From: Lachnospiraceae bacterium
Lineage (GTDB): Bacteria; Bacillota; Clostridia; Lachnospirales; Lachnospiraceae
Direction: 5' to 3'
Length of the DNA: 7,538 bases
NCBI GenBank assembly: GCA_017958465.1
Contig: JAGDCQ010000077.1
Span: 1 to 7,538 of the forward strand
Both the position numbers and the translations under genes were made by a program. Shown here one piece after another: positions 1-6,074 of this stretch; position 1 is the first letter of the stretch; each line of letters starts with the position of its first letter. The notes below the pieces were generated by a model, which worked only from the letters and a program-made list of their open reading frames with translations, had not been told where the DNA came from and did no database searches.

Positions 1-2
1 AG

Positions 3-296
3 ATGCCGGAGGCTGAATACAATGAACTTATGGCGGCTCACAAGGAATATCTTGAGCTAATTGATGAGTTGGACGGCAGCCGGACAAAGATCCGGGAGTT
101 GACCAAAAACGTTCATACGGACGAAGTTGAGCGACTTAAATCTCTTGGACTTGATGTGAAACTTGAGGAACGTGAAGACGGATGGACTTCGATCACCGGA
201 GTTCTTACGCCCGAACAGATCTCAGAATTCCCTGCAAGCAGTAAATATGGCTACTTGATCATCTGGCAGGGCCATGATAATGCAATAGATGAATAA
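3..296 (+). CDS. Hypothetical protein, probably the 3' end of a longer gene
   Basis: The open frame runs from the left edge to a TAA at 294-296. The first ATG is at position 3, but only two bases lie upstream, so no ribosome-binding site can be seen and the frame may simply continue beyond the window. The visible 97 residues are very acidic. The first 40 or so are charged and probably helical (EYLELIDELDGSRTKIRELT), possibly a short coiled coil. The second half looks like a small alpha/beta region (WTSITGVLTPEQISEF, then YGYLIIWQG near the end). I do not recognise the family and assign no function. A strong intrinsic terminator starts 27 nt after the stop, so this is the last gene of its transcript. 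It is a real coding frame with good codon use, but completeness and role are open. Confidence 0.6.
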   Translation: MPEAEYNELMAAHKEYLELIDELDGSRTKIRELTKNVHTDEVERLKSLGLDVKLEEREDGWTSITGVLTPEQISEFPASSKYGYLIIWQGHDNAIDE

Positions 297-322
297 TGGG
301 ATCAGTCCCGATAGGATTACGG

Positions 323-350
323 CCTGCAACTTCGGTTGCAGGTTTTTTTT
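323..350 (+). terminator. Rho-independent terminator with UUCG tetraloop
   Basis: A perfect 8-bp stem (CCTGCAAC at 323-330 with GTTGCAGG at 335-342) closes a TTCG tetraloop at 331-334. It is followed at once by eight T residues (343-350). This is a textbook intrinsic terminator for the gene ending at 296, and it insulates the lipoprotein gene that follows. Confidence 0.95.
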
Positions 351-356
351 AATAAC

Positions 357-388
357 TTGCAACTATTTACCCGTCTATGTCGTATAAG
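357..388 (+). promoter_or_regulatory. Weak candidate promoter for the lipoprotein gene
   Basis: TATAAG at 383-388 matches the -10 consensus in five of six positions. The best -35-like hexamer, TTGCAA at 357-362, is 20 bp upstream, longer than the ideal 17. A promoter is expected here because a strong terminator precedes the gene, but the exact boxes are uncertain. Confidence 0.35.
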
Positions 389-427
389 GGGTAGATTGAA
401 GAAGACAATTTGCCGGAGGTAAAGATC

Positions 428-1816
428 ATGAGAAAAAAACTGATTGCTTTGATAATGAGTGCCATTTTTGTTCTCTCTGCGTGCGGCGCAAAGAGTGAGG
501 ATGTAGCACCTGTTGATAATGAGAACAAATCTGCAAACAATATAGTAACCGAAACAGGTAGTGAAGAAACGGATGTTGAATCTGTAACAGCTCAGGCTAA
601 GGTGATAGAGGTAGAAATGCCTGTTTTGGCATCAGTAAAGCAAAAATACGCTACACCGCTTGATGAGGTTCATTTCTACGTAGCAACTGAGGAAGAACCA
701 TTTCCGGGTTATGATTTTTTATATTTGGATGATGTGAATTATACTAACCACACTTTCCCTTATCCCGCCTATTACAGCTTATTTGGAGAAGAAGCCAAGT
801 GTGCGTTTACTGTTAAAAAAACCGGAATCACAGGGTCTACAGAATTACTTCAATCGGAAATGGTTAAAGTATTACGTAATCTTGGGCTTGAGGCATATCC
901 CAATGCAATTGATCAACGAGAAGCAGTAGTCATCTCGGATGTAGCCACGATGAAACGTCTTTTCACAGGATCAAATAGCGAAACAGGCTATGGCGAAGGC
1001 GATGGATATAGAGATATGTTCTTTAGCATTATGCCCGCACTAAGATCTGAATTTGAACCCGAGGTCCCCAAGGCCCTGCAGAACATCTACAAAGCTGCCG
1101 AACCGGACGCTTTCGCGCTTCCCAAAACCGCCGCAACAGGTGAAGTAAAGATCATGCAGCCTTCTCTTGAGAAAGCGCTCAGGGAATGCACGGATCCGGA
1201 TGTATACTTCCCGGTAAAGATGGTGATCCGGCTTGACGCATACAGAAAGATTAACTCCTATATGTCGATATTTAACCTTGATGATCCGTTCATCTTTGAG
1301 GGCAGGAACTTTGCTCAGAACCATGAATATTTCGAAAACGATGAGGCGATAAAGGTGTACTTGGAAGAGTATTCAAAGTGGTTTAATGACGTATACATGG
1401 ACAAGAGTTTTGCCGCTGCAGATAAAGATCCTCTCGATGTTTTTTCGGAATACTTCAGGCAGAACCATACGTCCGGTGAATACGAGGAATATCTTAAAGC
1501 CATTGAAAAACTTGATGCTTTTAACCGCGCCTACAGTGCTTTTATTGAGAACACCGTGGACGAACGCATGGGGTGTGGGATGGAGTTTGGCCTTGGCCCG
1601 ACAAAGGCACTGAAGGAAATAGCAGGTGTTGAGTATATGCTCAGATTTCAGCGACAGGATGCATACTGGTTAGACACATTCGAAAACATATATTTTCCTG
1701 ACACACTGAACGTCCTTATGAACAAAGAACAGATAGAAAGCCTGATATTCAACGGATGTGAGGATTACAGTATGTTCCTGTACTGGGCGGACATTGAGGC
1801 GTATGATCTGAAATAA
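428..1816 (+). CDS. Lipoprotein of unknown family (462 aa)
   Basis: The start is the ATG at 428, with GGAGG at 415-419 placed 8 nt upstream. An in-frame TTG at 410 would put the ribosome-binding site inside the gene and is rejected. Residues 1-19 form a lipoprotein signal: MRKK, a hydrophobic core, then lipobox LSAC with the lipidated Cys at 19. The protein should therefore be anchored on the outer face of the membrane. A polar, acidic, Ser/Thr/Glu-rich linker spans about residues 20-60. The remaining 400 or so residues are globular and rich in aromatic and acidic residues (for example YLEEYSKWFNDVYMDKSF, and YMLRFQRQDAYWL near the C-terminus). I see no recognised enzymatic motif and no clear solute-binding-protein signature. 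The gene ends in a double stop, TAATAA. Hand-counted GC is about 41% over 481-1020 and about 45% over 1081-1800. It appears to be transcribed alone. Confidence 0.85.
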   Translation: MRKKLIALIMSAIFVLSACGAKSEDVAPVDNENKSANNIVTETGSEETDVESVTAQAKVIEVEMPVLASVKQKYATPLDEVHFYVATEEEPFPGYDFLYLDDVNYTNHTFPYPAYYSLFGEEAKCAFTVKKTGITGSTELLQSEMVKVLRNLGLEAYPNAIDQREAVVISDVATMKRLFTGSNSETGYGEGDGYRDMFFSIMPALRSEFEPEVPKALQNIYKAAEPDAFALPKTAATGEVKIMQPSLEKALRECTDPDVYFPVKMVIRLDAYRKINSYMSIFNLDDPFIFEGRNFAQNHEYFENDEAIKVYLEEYSKWFNDVYMDKSFAAADKDPLDVFSEYFRQNHTSGEYEEYLKAIEKLDAFNRAYSAFIENTVDERMGCGMEFGLGPTKALKEIAGVEYMLRFQRQDAYWLDTFENIYFPDTLNVLMNKEQIESLIFNGCEDYSMFLYWADIEAYDLK

Positions 1817-1847
1817 TAAGAGCCGGAAACAAAAACAACAATACCGG

Positions 1848-1902
1848 CAACAAAGTGACGGCCCCCAAAAGGTTTATGCTTTTGGGGGCTGTTGCTTTGT
1901 TG
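1848..1902 (+). terminator. Long 24-bp hairpin after the lipoprotein gene, without a U-tract
   Basis: The inner stem is perfect: 11 bp, 1861-1871 with 1879-1889, around a 7-nt loop. The outer stem CAACAAAG (1848-1855) pairs with CTTTGTTG (1895-1902). The five positions between them (1856-1860 and 1890-1894) pair in + strand RNA through two Watson-Crick and three G-U pairs, making one uninterrupted 24-bp helix. The position, 32 nt after the stop at 1816, suits termination or 3'-end protection. The lack of a T-run makes it atypical as an intrinsic terminator. Confidence 0.65.
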
Positions 1903-1920
1903 ATTCAAAAGATACAAGGG

Positions 1921-1937
1921 CAACCCGGGGGATGGTT
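1921..1937 (+). repeat. Left copy of a 17-bp imperfect direct repeat
   Basis: CAACCCGGGGGATGGTT here matches CAACCACGGGGATGGTT at 2451-2467 in 15 of 17 positions. The right copy is the left arm of the palindrome at 2454-2505; this copy has no matching right arm. The two copies lie 530 bp apart and bracket the YvyF-like gene. Confidence 0.5.
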
Positions 1938-2014
1938 ATAAATATCTTTAAAAATATCGCAGAAAGGAGTAGAATATAACATCATACAGATGCGTACAGG
2001 GAAAGGAGCGGCTT

Positions 2015-2425
2015 ATGGCAGCATCAACAGAGGTTTGTTTAAGGTGTAAGCGGTTGTTCACGTATCCGGGCTTTGGAAGTATGTATTGTCAGGAATGCAG
2101 GGTTATTGACGAGGAAAACCGGCAGCGTGTGAAGGAGTTCTTAAACGAGCACGGCGCAGCGAATATGTACGAGATATGCGAGGCGACGGGCCTTAAGGAG
2201 TCCATGATCCAGCAGTATCTGCGCGACGGAATGCTTGAGATCCCGGAAAATTCGCCTGTTTTCATAAAATGCGAGAGGTGCGGCTGTGACATCAGATCCG
2301 GAAGGTGGTGTCCGGAGTGCGCAGCCCAGATGACTGCCGATCTGAAGGGGTGTTACGTTGGAGTGGGAGACAAGCCCAAGAAGGACGTATCCGGCAAGAT
2401 GCGGTTCTTGAACGGGCGAAAGTGA
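2015..2425 (+). CDS. YvyF-like flagellar-region protein (double zinc ribbon with HTH)
   Basis: The start is the ATG at 2015, with AAGGAG at 2003-2008, 6 nt upstream; a stop at 1970 in this frame rules out extension. The 136-residue protein has two Cys clusters typical of zinc-binding knuckles: C8-x2-C11 with C25-x2-C28, and C86-x2-C89 with C99-x2-C102 (C91 is an extra Cys). Between them, about residues 48-72 (NMYEICEATGLKESMIQQYLRDG) look like a helix-turn-helix, and the tail is basic. This architecture matches the YvyF/flagellar-operon protein family, which in Bacillus lies beside flgM; its molecular role is not well established. Here no flagellar gene is adjacent, although a chemoreceptor gene lies about 1.7 kb downstream. 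No clear promoter is visible; an AT-rich stretch at 1936-1960 precedes it. Family assignment is from remembered architecture, so a general zinc-ribbon regulator remains possible. Confidence 0.75.
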   Translation: MAASTEVCLRCKRLFTYPGFGSMYCQECRVIDEENRQRVKEFLNEHGAANMYEICEATGLKESMIQQYLRDGMLEIPENSPVFIKCERCGCDIRSGRWCPECAAQMTADLKGCYVGVGDKPKKDVSGKMRFLNGRK

Positions 2426-2453
2426 ATAATACTGTTTTTGGATATTCTGTCAA

Positions 2454-2505
2454 CCACGGGGATGGTTTTTCGGGTCATTTTTGACCCTGAGAACCGTCCC
2501 CGTGG
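2454..2505 (+). repeat. 52-nt near-perfect palindrome, REP-like element
   Basis: The arms 2454-2477 and 2482-2505 pair over 24 positions around a TTTT loop (2478-2481). There is one mismatch (C2471/T2488), three G-U pairs and no bulges. The outer 9 bp are CCACGGGGA/TCCCCGTGG and the inner 6 bp are GGGTCA/TGACCC. I recall the string GAACCGTCCCCGTGG as a widely repeated intergenic motif in Clostridia and other phyla, so I read it as a REP/MITE-like repeat; that link is from memory. It starts 28 nt after the YvyF-like gene, with GGGTTTT following, so it could also stop or protect that transcript. Confidence 0.7.
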
Positions 2506-2553
2506 GTTTTCGAATATTAAGATACATCTACCGGTATATTTTTCATTTTCCTG

Positions 2554-2582
2554 TTTAAAAAATCCATAAAACGTGATATAAT
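2554..2582 (+). promoter_or_regulatory. Promoter of the solute-binding protein-chemoreceptor operon
   Basis: A perfect TATAAT at 2577-2582 has an extended -10 TG at 2574-2575. The -35 position 17 bp upstream holds TTTAAA (2554-2559, four of six matches to TTGACA). Transcription would start near 2589. The same -10 region reads GTGATATA (2573-2580), which also resembles the motility sigma factor (SigD/FliA) -10 consensus CCGATATA. A vegetative promoter is the simpler reading. Confidence 0.7.
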
Positions 2583-2589
2583 GTCAAAA

Positions 2590-2668
2590 GGTGGGATGCA
2601 CCGCGTTCCTGTTTTTTTGACACAGGCGCAGTAAAAATCGCGCTCCTGCTGATAGGGAGCAGTCGCGG
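2590..2668 (+). ncRNA. Structured 5' leader with possible three-way junction
   Basis: Between the predicted start of transcription and the gene at 2697 lies a leader of about 108 nt with several short helices. CCGCG (2601-2605) can close with CGCGG (2664-2668). Inside, CCTGT (2608-2612) pairs with ACAGG (2622-2626), and GCTCC (2642-2646) pairs with GGAGC (2656-2660). Two alternatives compete: GGTG (2590-2593) with CACC (2599-2602), and CTGCT (2646-2650) with AGCAG (2658-2662). I could not match it to a known riboswitch; the conserved core of the c-di-GMP-I class is not seen. No terminator lies in the leader, so any control would act on translation or stability. Confidence 0.35.
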
Positions 2669-2696
2669 GAAAAACTATATATGGATTGGAGGCACT

Positions 2697-4151
2697 ATGA
2701 ACGGGAAAAAGTTACTCCGAATAGTTTCGCTGCTGCTGGCGGCTGTTATGCTTACGGCCTGCTCAGGGGATTATGCACCCACAGCTCGAAAAGCTGTACG
2801 CGGAACTACTGCAAAAGCTGCCCCTGCTTACGAAAAACCGAAGCAGATCACCATGATGGTCGACGGTACGCTGATCGGCGTGGATAAGGGCAGGGACGAG
2901 TTTGAGGCCAGATGGGAAGCCCTGACCGGGATCGATCTTGTGATCATCCAGCCGGAACATGACGTTTACTATGACGAAGTCACAAAGGCTTTCGAATCGG
3001 GCAACCTTCCGGATGTTCTTGTTTTGAGCTCTACCTACTATACGACCTATGCCGCTAAAAATATGCTGGCGGATATTTCGGAGTATTATTCTGGTTCAGA
3101 GCTTGAAAAGCGCGTAAAAGCTGCAGGGACAACCGGGCTTGTTGACGGACTTCGCATAAAAAACAAGCTTTACGGCATTTCGCCTACGCGCGGTAACGGC
3201 TGTGTAACGTACATCAAGCAGAAATGGCTTGATAACGTTGGCCTTAGTGTGCCTACGACCTATGCCGAATATATGACTATGCTTGAGGCATTCACCACGG
3301 GCGACCCTGACGGAAATGGGGTAGACGGTGATACCTACGGCGTTTCTGCGGCGGGACTCATCAACAATGAGGCTCCGTACATCAACTACCTTCCTGAGTT
3401 CTATCAGGATGCTTACCCTTCTTTCTACCAGAAAGCTGACGGCACATGGGCCGACGGCTTTACCGAGGATGCAATGCACGGCGCGCTGGAAAGGCTGCGT
3501 GATGCTTATTCCAAGGGCTATATCGACAAAGATGTTACCGAAAACGGTACCGGTACCTGCCGAAACAAGTTCTATGATGATGAATACGGCGTATTCACCT
3601 ACTGGGCAGGCACCTGGGCACAGACTCTGAAAAACAACCTTGAAAAGGCCGAAAAGGACGGCGAGCTGGTGGCTATGCCGCCGCTTAAGGAGACAGGCGC
3701 TTACCTTGAGCGTGTGGCTCCCGTGTGGTGCATAACATCCACATGCACGAACCCTTCCGGAGTTTACAAGTACTTCCTCGAGACAATGCTCGACGGCGGT
3801 GCTGTTGAAGAGCTGTGGACATTTAATCCCACAATGGACAACTTCTCCAAGAACCACATAGATCACATGCTGGCGGTAGTTCCGCTTACGAATAATCCCG
3901 GTGCGGGCAGCATCACGCCGAAACAGGCGGAATCCCTCGAGATTTTCAACACCAACAGCAAAATGGCAGACCTGCCCTACAGTACAGAGGCCTTTTCCCT
4001 GTACAACGATCAGCTGACAGCGCTAAAGAAGGAGCTGATCAAGAAAGTAGTAGTCGACAATGTGAGCATCGACCAGGCGTACGCGGATTTCGCGGCCGCA
4101 AAGGGCGCTTACATGTCGCAGGCGATAGTCGATTCACTGAATGCGGAATAA
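2697..4151 (+). CDS. Extracellular solute-binding lipoprotein, ABC family 1-like (484 aa)
   Basis: The start is the ATG at 2697, preceded by TTGGAGG (2686-2692) with a short 4-nt gap. Residues 1-22 form a lipoprotein signal: MNGKKLLR, hydrophobic core, lipobox LTAC with Cys22. A low-complexity Ala/Lys/Thr linker (about 23-48) precedes the mature fold. Family hallmarks are an early FEARWEALTGIDLVI strand-helix unit (69-84), GNLPDVLVLSS (102-112), a Ca-site-like DPDGNGVDGDTYG loop (203-215), and YGVFTYWAGTWAQ (297-309). The length suits oligosaccharide-type (LplA-like) binding proteins, which carry ligand to ABC permeases. No permease or ATPase gene lies beside it; the next gene, 12 nt downstream, is a chemoreceptor. 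I infer a role as a ligand-presenting co-receptor for chemotaxis, though it could also serve a transporter encoded elsewhere. The substrate cannot be read from sequence. Confidence 0.88.
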   Translation: MNGKKLLRIVSLLLAAVMLTACSGDYAPTARKAVRGTTAKAAPAYEKPKQITMMVDGTLIGVDKGRDEFEARWEALTGIDLVIIQPEHDVYYDEVTKAFESGNLPDVLVLSSTYYTTYAAKNMLADISEYYSGSELEKRVKAAGTTGLVDGLRIKNKLYGISPTRGNGCVTYIKQKWLDNVGLSVPTTYAEYMTMLEAFTTGDPDGNGVDGDTYGVSAAGLINNEAPYINYLPEFYQDAYPSFYQKADGTWADGFTEDAMHGALERLRDAYSKGYIDKDVTENGTGTCRNKFYDDEYGVFTYWAGTWAQTLKNNLEKAEKDGELVAMPPLKETGAYLERVAPVWCITSTCTNPSGVYKYFLETMLDGGAVEELWTFNPTMDNFSKNHIDHMLAVVPLTNNPGAGSITPKQAESLEIFNTNSKMADLPYSTEAFSLYNDQLTALKKELIKKVVVDNVSIDQAYADFAAAKGAYMSQAIVDSLNAE

Positions 4152-4156
4152 GGAGG
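4150..4156 (+). promoter_or_regulatory. Ribosome-binding site that fixes the chemoreceptor start
   Basis: AAGGAGG at 4150-4156 overlaps the stop codon of the solute-binding protein gene (TAA 4149-4151). It lies 1 nt before an ATG at 4158 but 7 nt before the in-frame ATG at 4164, so 4164 is the workable start. The overlap favours co-transcription and possibly translational coupling. Confidence 0.8.
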
Positions 4157-4163
4157 CATGATC

Positions 4164-5888
4164 ATGGAGAATAACAGGGGAATGAGATTCAGTATCAAGC
4201 TTAAGATACTGCTTGGCAGCGTATTTGTTAACATACTCATCTGTGCCGTAATGGGCATCACCATCTACGGTTTCGTTTCAAAGAGCTACATAAAGAGCGC
4301 CTCCGAAGATACGCTGGCGCTGTGCGAGGTTGCTGCGTTCCAGATTAACGGAAACCTTCTGGCCGTGCTTGATGAGGGCGGGGACGAATCCTACGCCAAC
4401 ACGGTTATCCAGGAAGAAATGAAGAAGGTGGACGATAACGCCAACCTTTACGCTATCTACACCGTAGGCGAAAGAAGCGGCAAGCTTGTTTACCTTTCCC
4501 AGCCTGCGGATTACGGCATTAAGATCGGTGCCGCAGTCGAGGACGATTACGTAGAAGAGATGCGCGACGCGTTAAAATCCGACGGGCATGTATCGGGTTA
4601 CATCGAGAAAGGCACCACCGGCGAGCATTTCATCTCCGCCTACGCGCCCATCCACAACAGCGACGGCAAGGTTGTGGGCATTCTTGGTATCGATTATATC
4701 GTAGATGACCTTGTAGCGTCGTTAAACGCCATTATAAGGACGATCGTGATAATAGGCCTTATTCTCTCGGCTGTTTCGGTTGTTGTCTCTATTCTGCTTG
4801 CAAACGGCATAGGATACGGTCTTAAGATCGTAGATGCAAAGGTTAGCGACCTTGTAAGCAACGACGGCGACCTTACCCAGAAGATCGAAGTTAAGGGTAA
4901 CGACGAAGTTACGGATATCGCGGACAACATCAACAGGCTGCTTGAGTACATCAGGGGCGTTGTAAGCACCATCTACGACAGCTCTACAACCCTGACAAAG
5001 ACCGTTGATGCGGCTAAGAACACAACATTAAGGACAAACGACCAGCTGAACGGCGTTTCCGACACAATGGACCAGATGAGCGCCGCAATGGAGGAGACTT
5101 CCGCTTCGCTTCAGCAGGTTCAGGAGTCCACAAACAGGATAAAGACCGACGTTCAGGAGATGTTCGCCAGCGTTCAGCAGGGAACGGATTATGCGGGTCA
5201 GATGGAATCCCGCGCTATGGAGATGCGCAGGAACGCCGAAAAGGAGACCGAGGCCGCAAAGAAGGCTGCAGACAATATGACCGAAAGCCTGAACGACAAG
5301 ATCGAGAAGTCGAAGGCCGTAGAGAACATCAGCAACCTGACCCAGACCATCCTGGAGATCGCTTCCCAGACCAACCTGCTGTCGCTTAACGCTTCCATCG
5401 AGGCAGCCCGCGCAGGCGAGGCCGGCCGCGGCTTTGCAGTTGTTGCGGACGAGATCAGCACCCTTGCTTCGAACTCGGCTGAAACCGCAAAGAAGATCCA
5501 GCAGATTTCGGAAGAGGTTATCGGCAATGTTCGCGAACTTGCGGACGAGTCCACAAGAATGGTGGATTTCGTAAGAGAAAAGACCATCGGCGGCTACCAG
5601 CAGCTTATGGATACCGGTGTCCAGTACCAGGCGGATGCTGAAAAGATCGCGGATATGCTGGAAGATGTGGAGAAGGCTTCGAAGAACATCGAGCACTCCA
5701 TGGCCGATGTTTCCAACGCGATGCGCGAGGTTACGGTTGCCGTGGACGAAAGCGCAAAGGGCATTACCGATGTTGCGGGGGCAGTTACCGACATGTCCGC
5801 AAACATGAAGGAAAACAGCGAGCTTGCAAACGAGAATGCGAACATCGCAAAGCAGCTTGACGACGAGGTTAACAAGTTCAAATTCTAA
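4164..5888 (+). CDS. Methyl-accepting chemotaxis protein (chemoreceptor, 574 aa)
   Basis: Domains in order: first membrane helix at about residues 14-38; an extracellular sensor of about 145 residues (39-185) whose end, HFISAYAPIHNSDGKVVGILGIDY, is typical of Cache/PAS-like sensors; second membrane helix at about 189-213; HAMP linker (about 214-266, including DGDLTQKIEVKGNDEVTDIADNINRLL); then a long cytoplasmic coiled-coil. The signalling tip is near-canonical: EIASQTNLLSLNASIEAARAGE (398-419), followed by GRGFAVVADEI. This tip binds CheA and CheW, and the flanking helices carry the Glu/Gln methylation sites. The protein ends in EVNKFKF, with no CheR-tethering pentapeptide. It starts 12 nt after the solute-binding protein gene and shares its promoter and terminator, so the two are probably one sensory unit. 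A direct small-molecule ligand for the Cache-like domain is equally possible. Confidence 0.95.
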   Translation: MENNRGMRFSIKLKILLGSVFVNILICAVMGITIYGFVSKSYIKSASEDTLALCEVAAFQINGNLLAVLDEGGDESYANTVIQEEMKKVDDNANLYAIYTVGERSGKLVYLSQPADYGIKIGAAVEDDYVEEMRDALKSDGHVSGYIEKGTTGEHFISAYAPIHNSDGKVVGILGIDYIVDDLVASLNAIIRTIVIIGLILSAVSVVVSILLANGIGYGLKIVDAKVSDLVSNDGDLTQKIEVKGNDEVTDIADNINRLLEYIRGVVSTIYDSSTTLTKTVDAAKNTTLRTNDQLNGVSDTMDQMSAAMEETSASLQQVQESTNRIKTDVQEMFASVQQGTDYAGQMESRAMEMRRNAEKETEAAKKAADNMTESLNDKIEKSKAVENISNLTQTILEIASQTNLLSLNASIEAARAGEAGRGFAVVADEISTLASNSAETAKKIQQISEEVIGNVRELADESTRMVDFVREKTIGGYQQLMDTGVQYQADAEKIADMLEDVEKASKNIEHSMADVSNAMREVTVAVDESAKGITDVAGAVTDMSANMKENSELANENANIAKQLDDEVNKFKF

Positions 5889-5901
5889 TGTCTGCATTTT
5901 G

Positions 5902-5930
5902 GAGCGCTCCGGCGACGGGGCGCTCTTTTT
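5902..5930 (+). terminator. Rho-independent terminator with GCGA (GNRA) tetraloop
   Basis: A 10-bp stem pairs 5902-5911 with 5916-5925 (one U-G pair) around a GCGA tetraloop (5912-5915) and is followed by five T residues (5926-5930). It begins 13 nt after the chemoreceptor stop and ends that operon. Confidence 0.93.
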
Positions 5931-6012
5931 GGGTTGAAAGAAAAGGCCGGTTTACCTTCGAAAACAGCGGGTTTGGGCTACCGGATCGAGGGTTTTTGGA
6001 TATATCAGTTAT

Positions 6013-6049
6013 GGGCGGGGTGCCGAAATAGCACCCCGTCCTATTTTTT
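6013..6049 (+). terminator. Second strong intrinsic terminator, no gene directly upstream
   Basis: An 11-bp stem pairs 6013-6023 with 6031-6041 (one G-U pair) around a 7-nt loop, followed by TATTTTTT (6042-6049). The 82-nt interval between this and the previous terminator contains no coding frame with a ribosome-binding site. It may back up the first terminator or end a short untranslated RNA. Confidence 0.88.
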
Positions 6050-6074
6050 CGGGAGCACAACCGGTTTATGTCTA

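Noticed and set aside
410..427. TTG at 410 as the start of the lipoprotein gene
   Set aside because: It would place the GGAGG at 415-419 inside the gene and add six residues before a signal peptide that already begins properly at the ATG at 428.
419..1156. A 12-bp direct repeat, GTAAAGATCATG, at 419-430 and 1145-1156
   Set aside because: One copy is at the ribosome-binding site/start region and the other encodes Val-Lys-Ile-Met inside the same gene. The flanks do not match, so chance is the best explanation.
1990..2049. A 19-codon upstream ORF (ATG at 1990) overlapping the start of the YvyF-like gene
   Set aside because: The nearest unused ribosome-binding site (AAAGGAG, 1962-1968) is 21 nt from its ATG, too far for initiation, and the good site at 2003-2008 clearly serves the ATG at 2015.
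2590..2668. The leader as a c-di-GMP (GEMM) riboswitch, tempting because a chemoreceptor follows
   Set aside because: The conserved core and tetraloop-receptor elements of that class are not seen; only generic short helices are present.
3096..3866. A 256-codon open frame on the - strand opposite the solute-binding protein gene
   Set aside because: Its composition is a mirror of the real gene's codons, no recognisable domain is present, and the + strand gene is well supported throughout.
4158..4163. ATG at 4158 as the chemoreceptor start
   Set aside because: It is only 1 nt from the ribosome-binding site; the in-frame ATG at 4164 has 7-nt spacing.
5028..5897. A 289-codon open frame on the - strand opposite the chemoreceptor gene
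   Set aside because: It lies antisense to a chemoreceptor with intact canonical motifs. Its Cys/Leu/Val/His-rich product reflects reverse-complemented coiled-coil codons, and it has no plausible start context.
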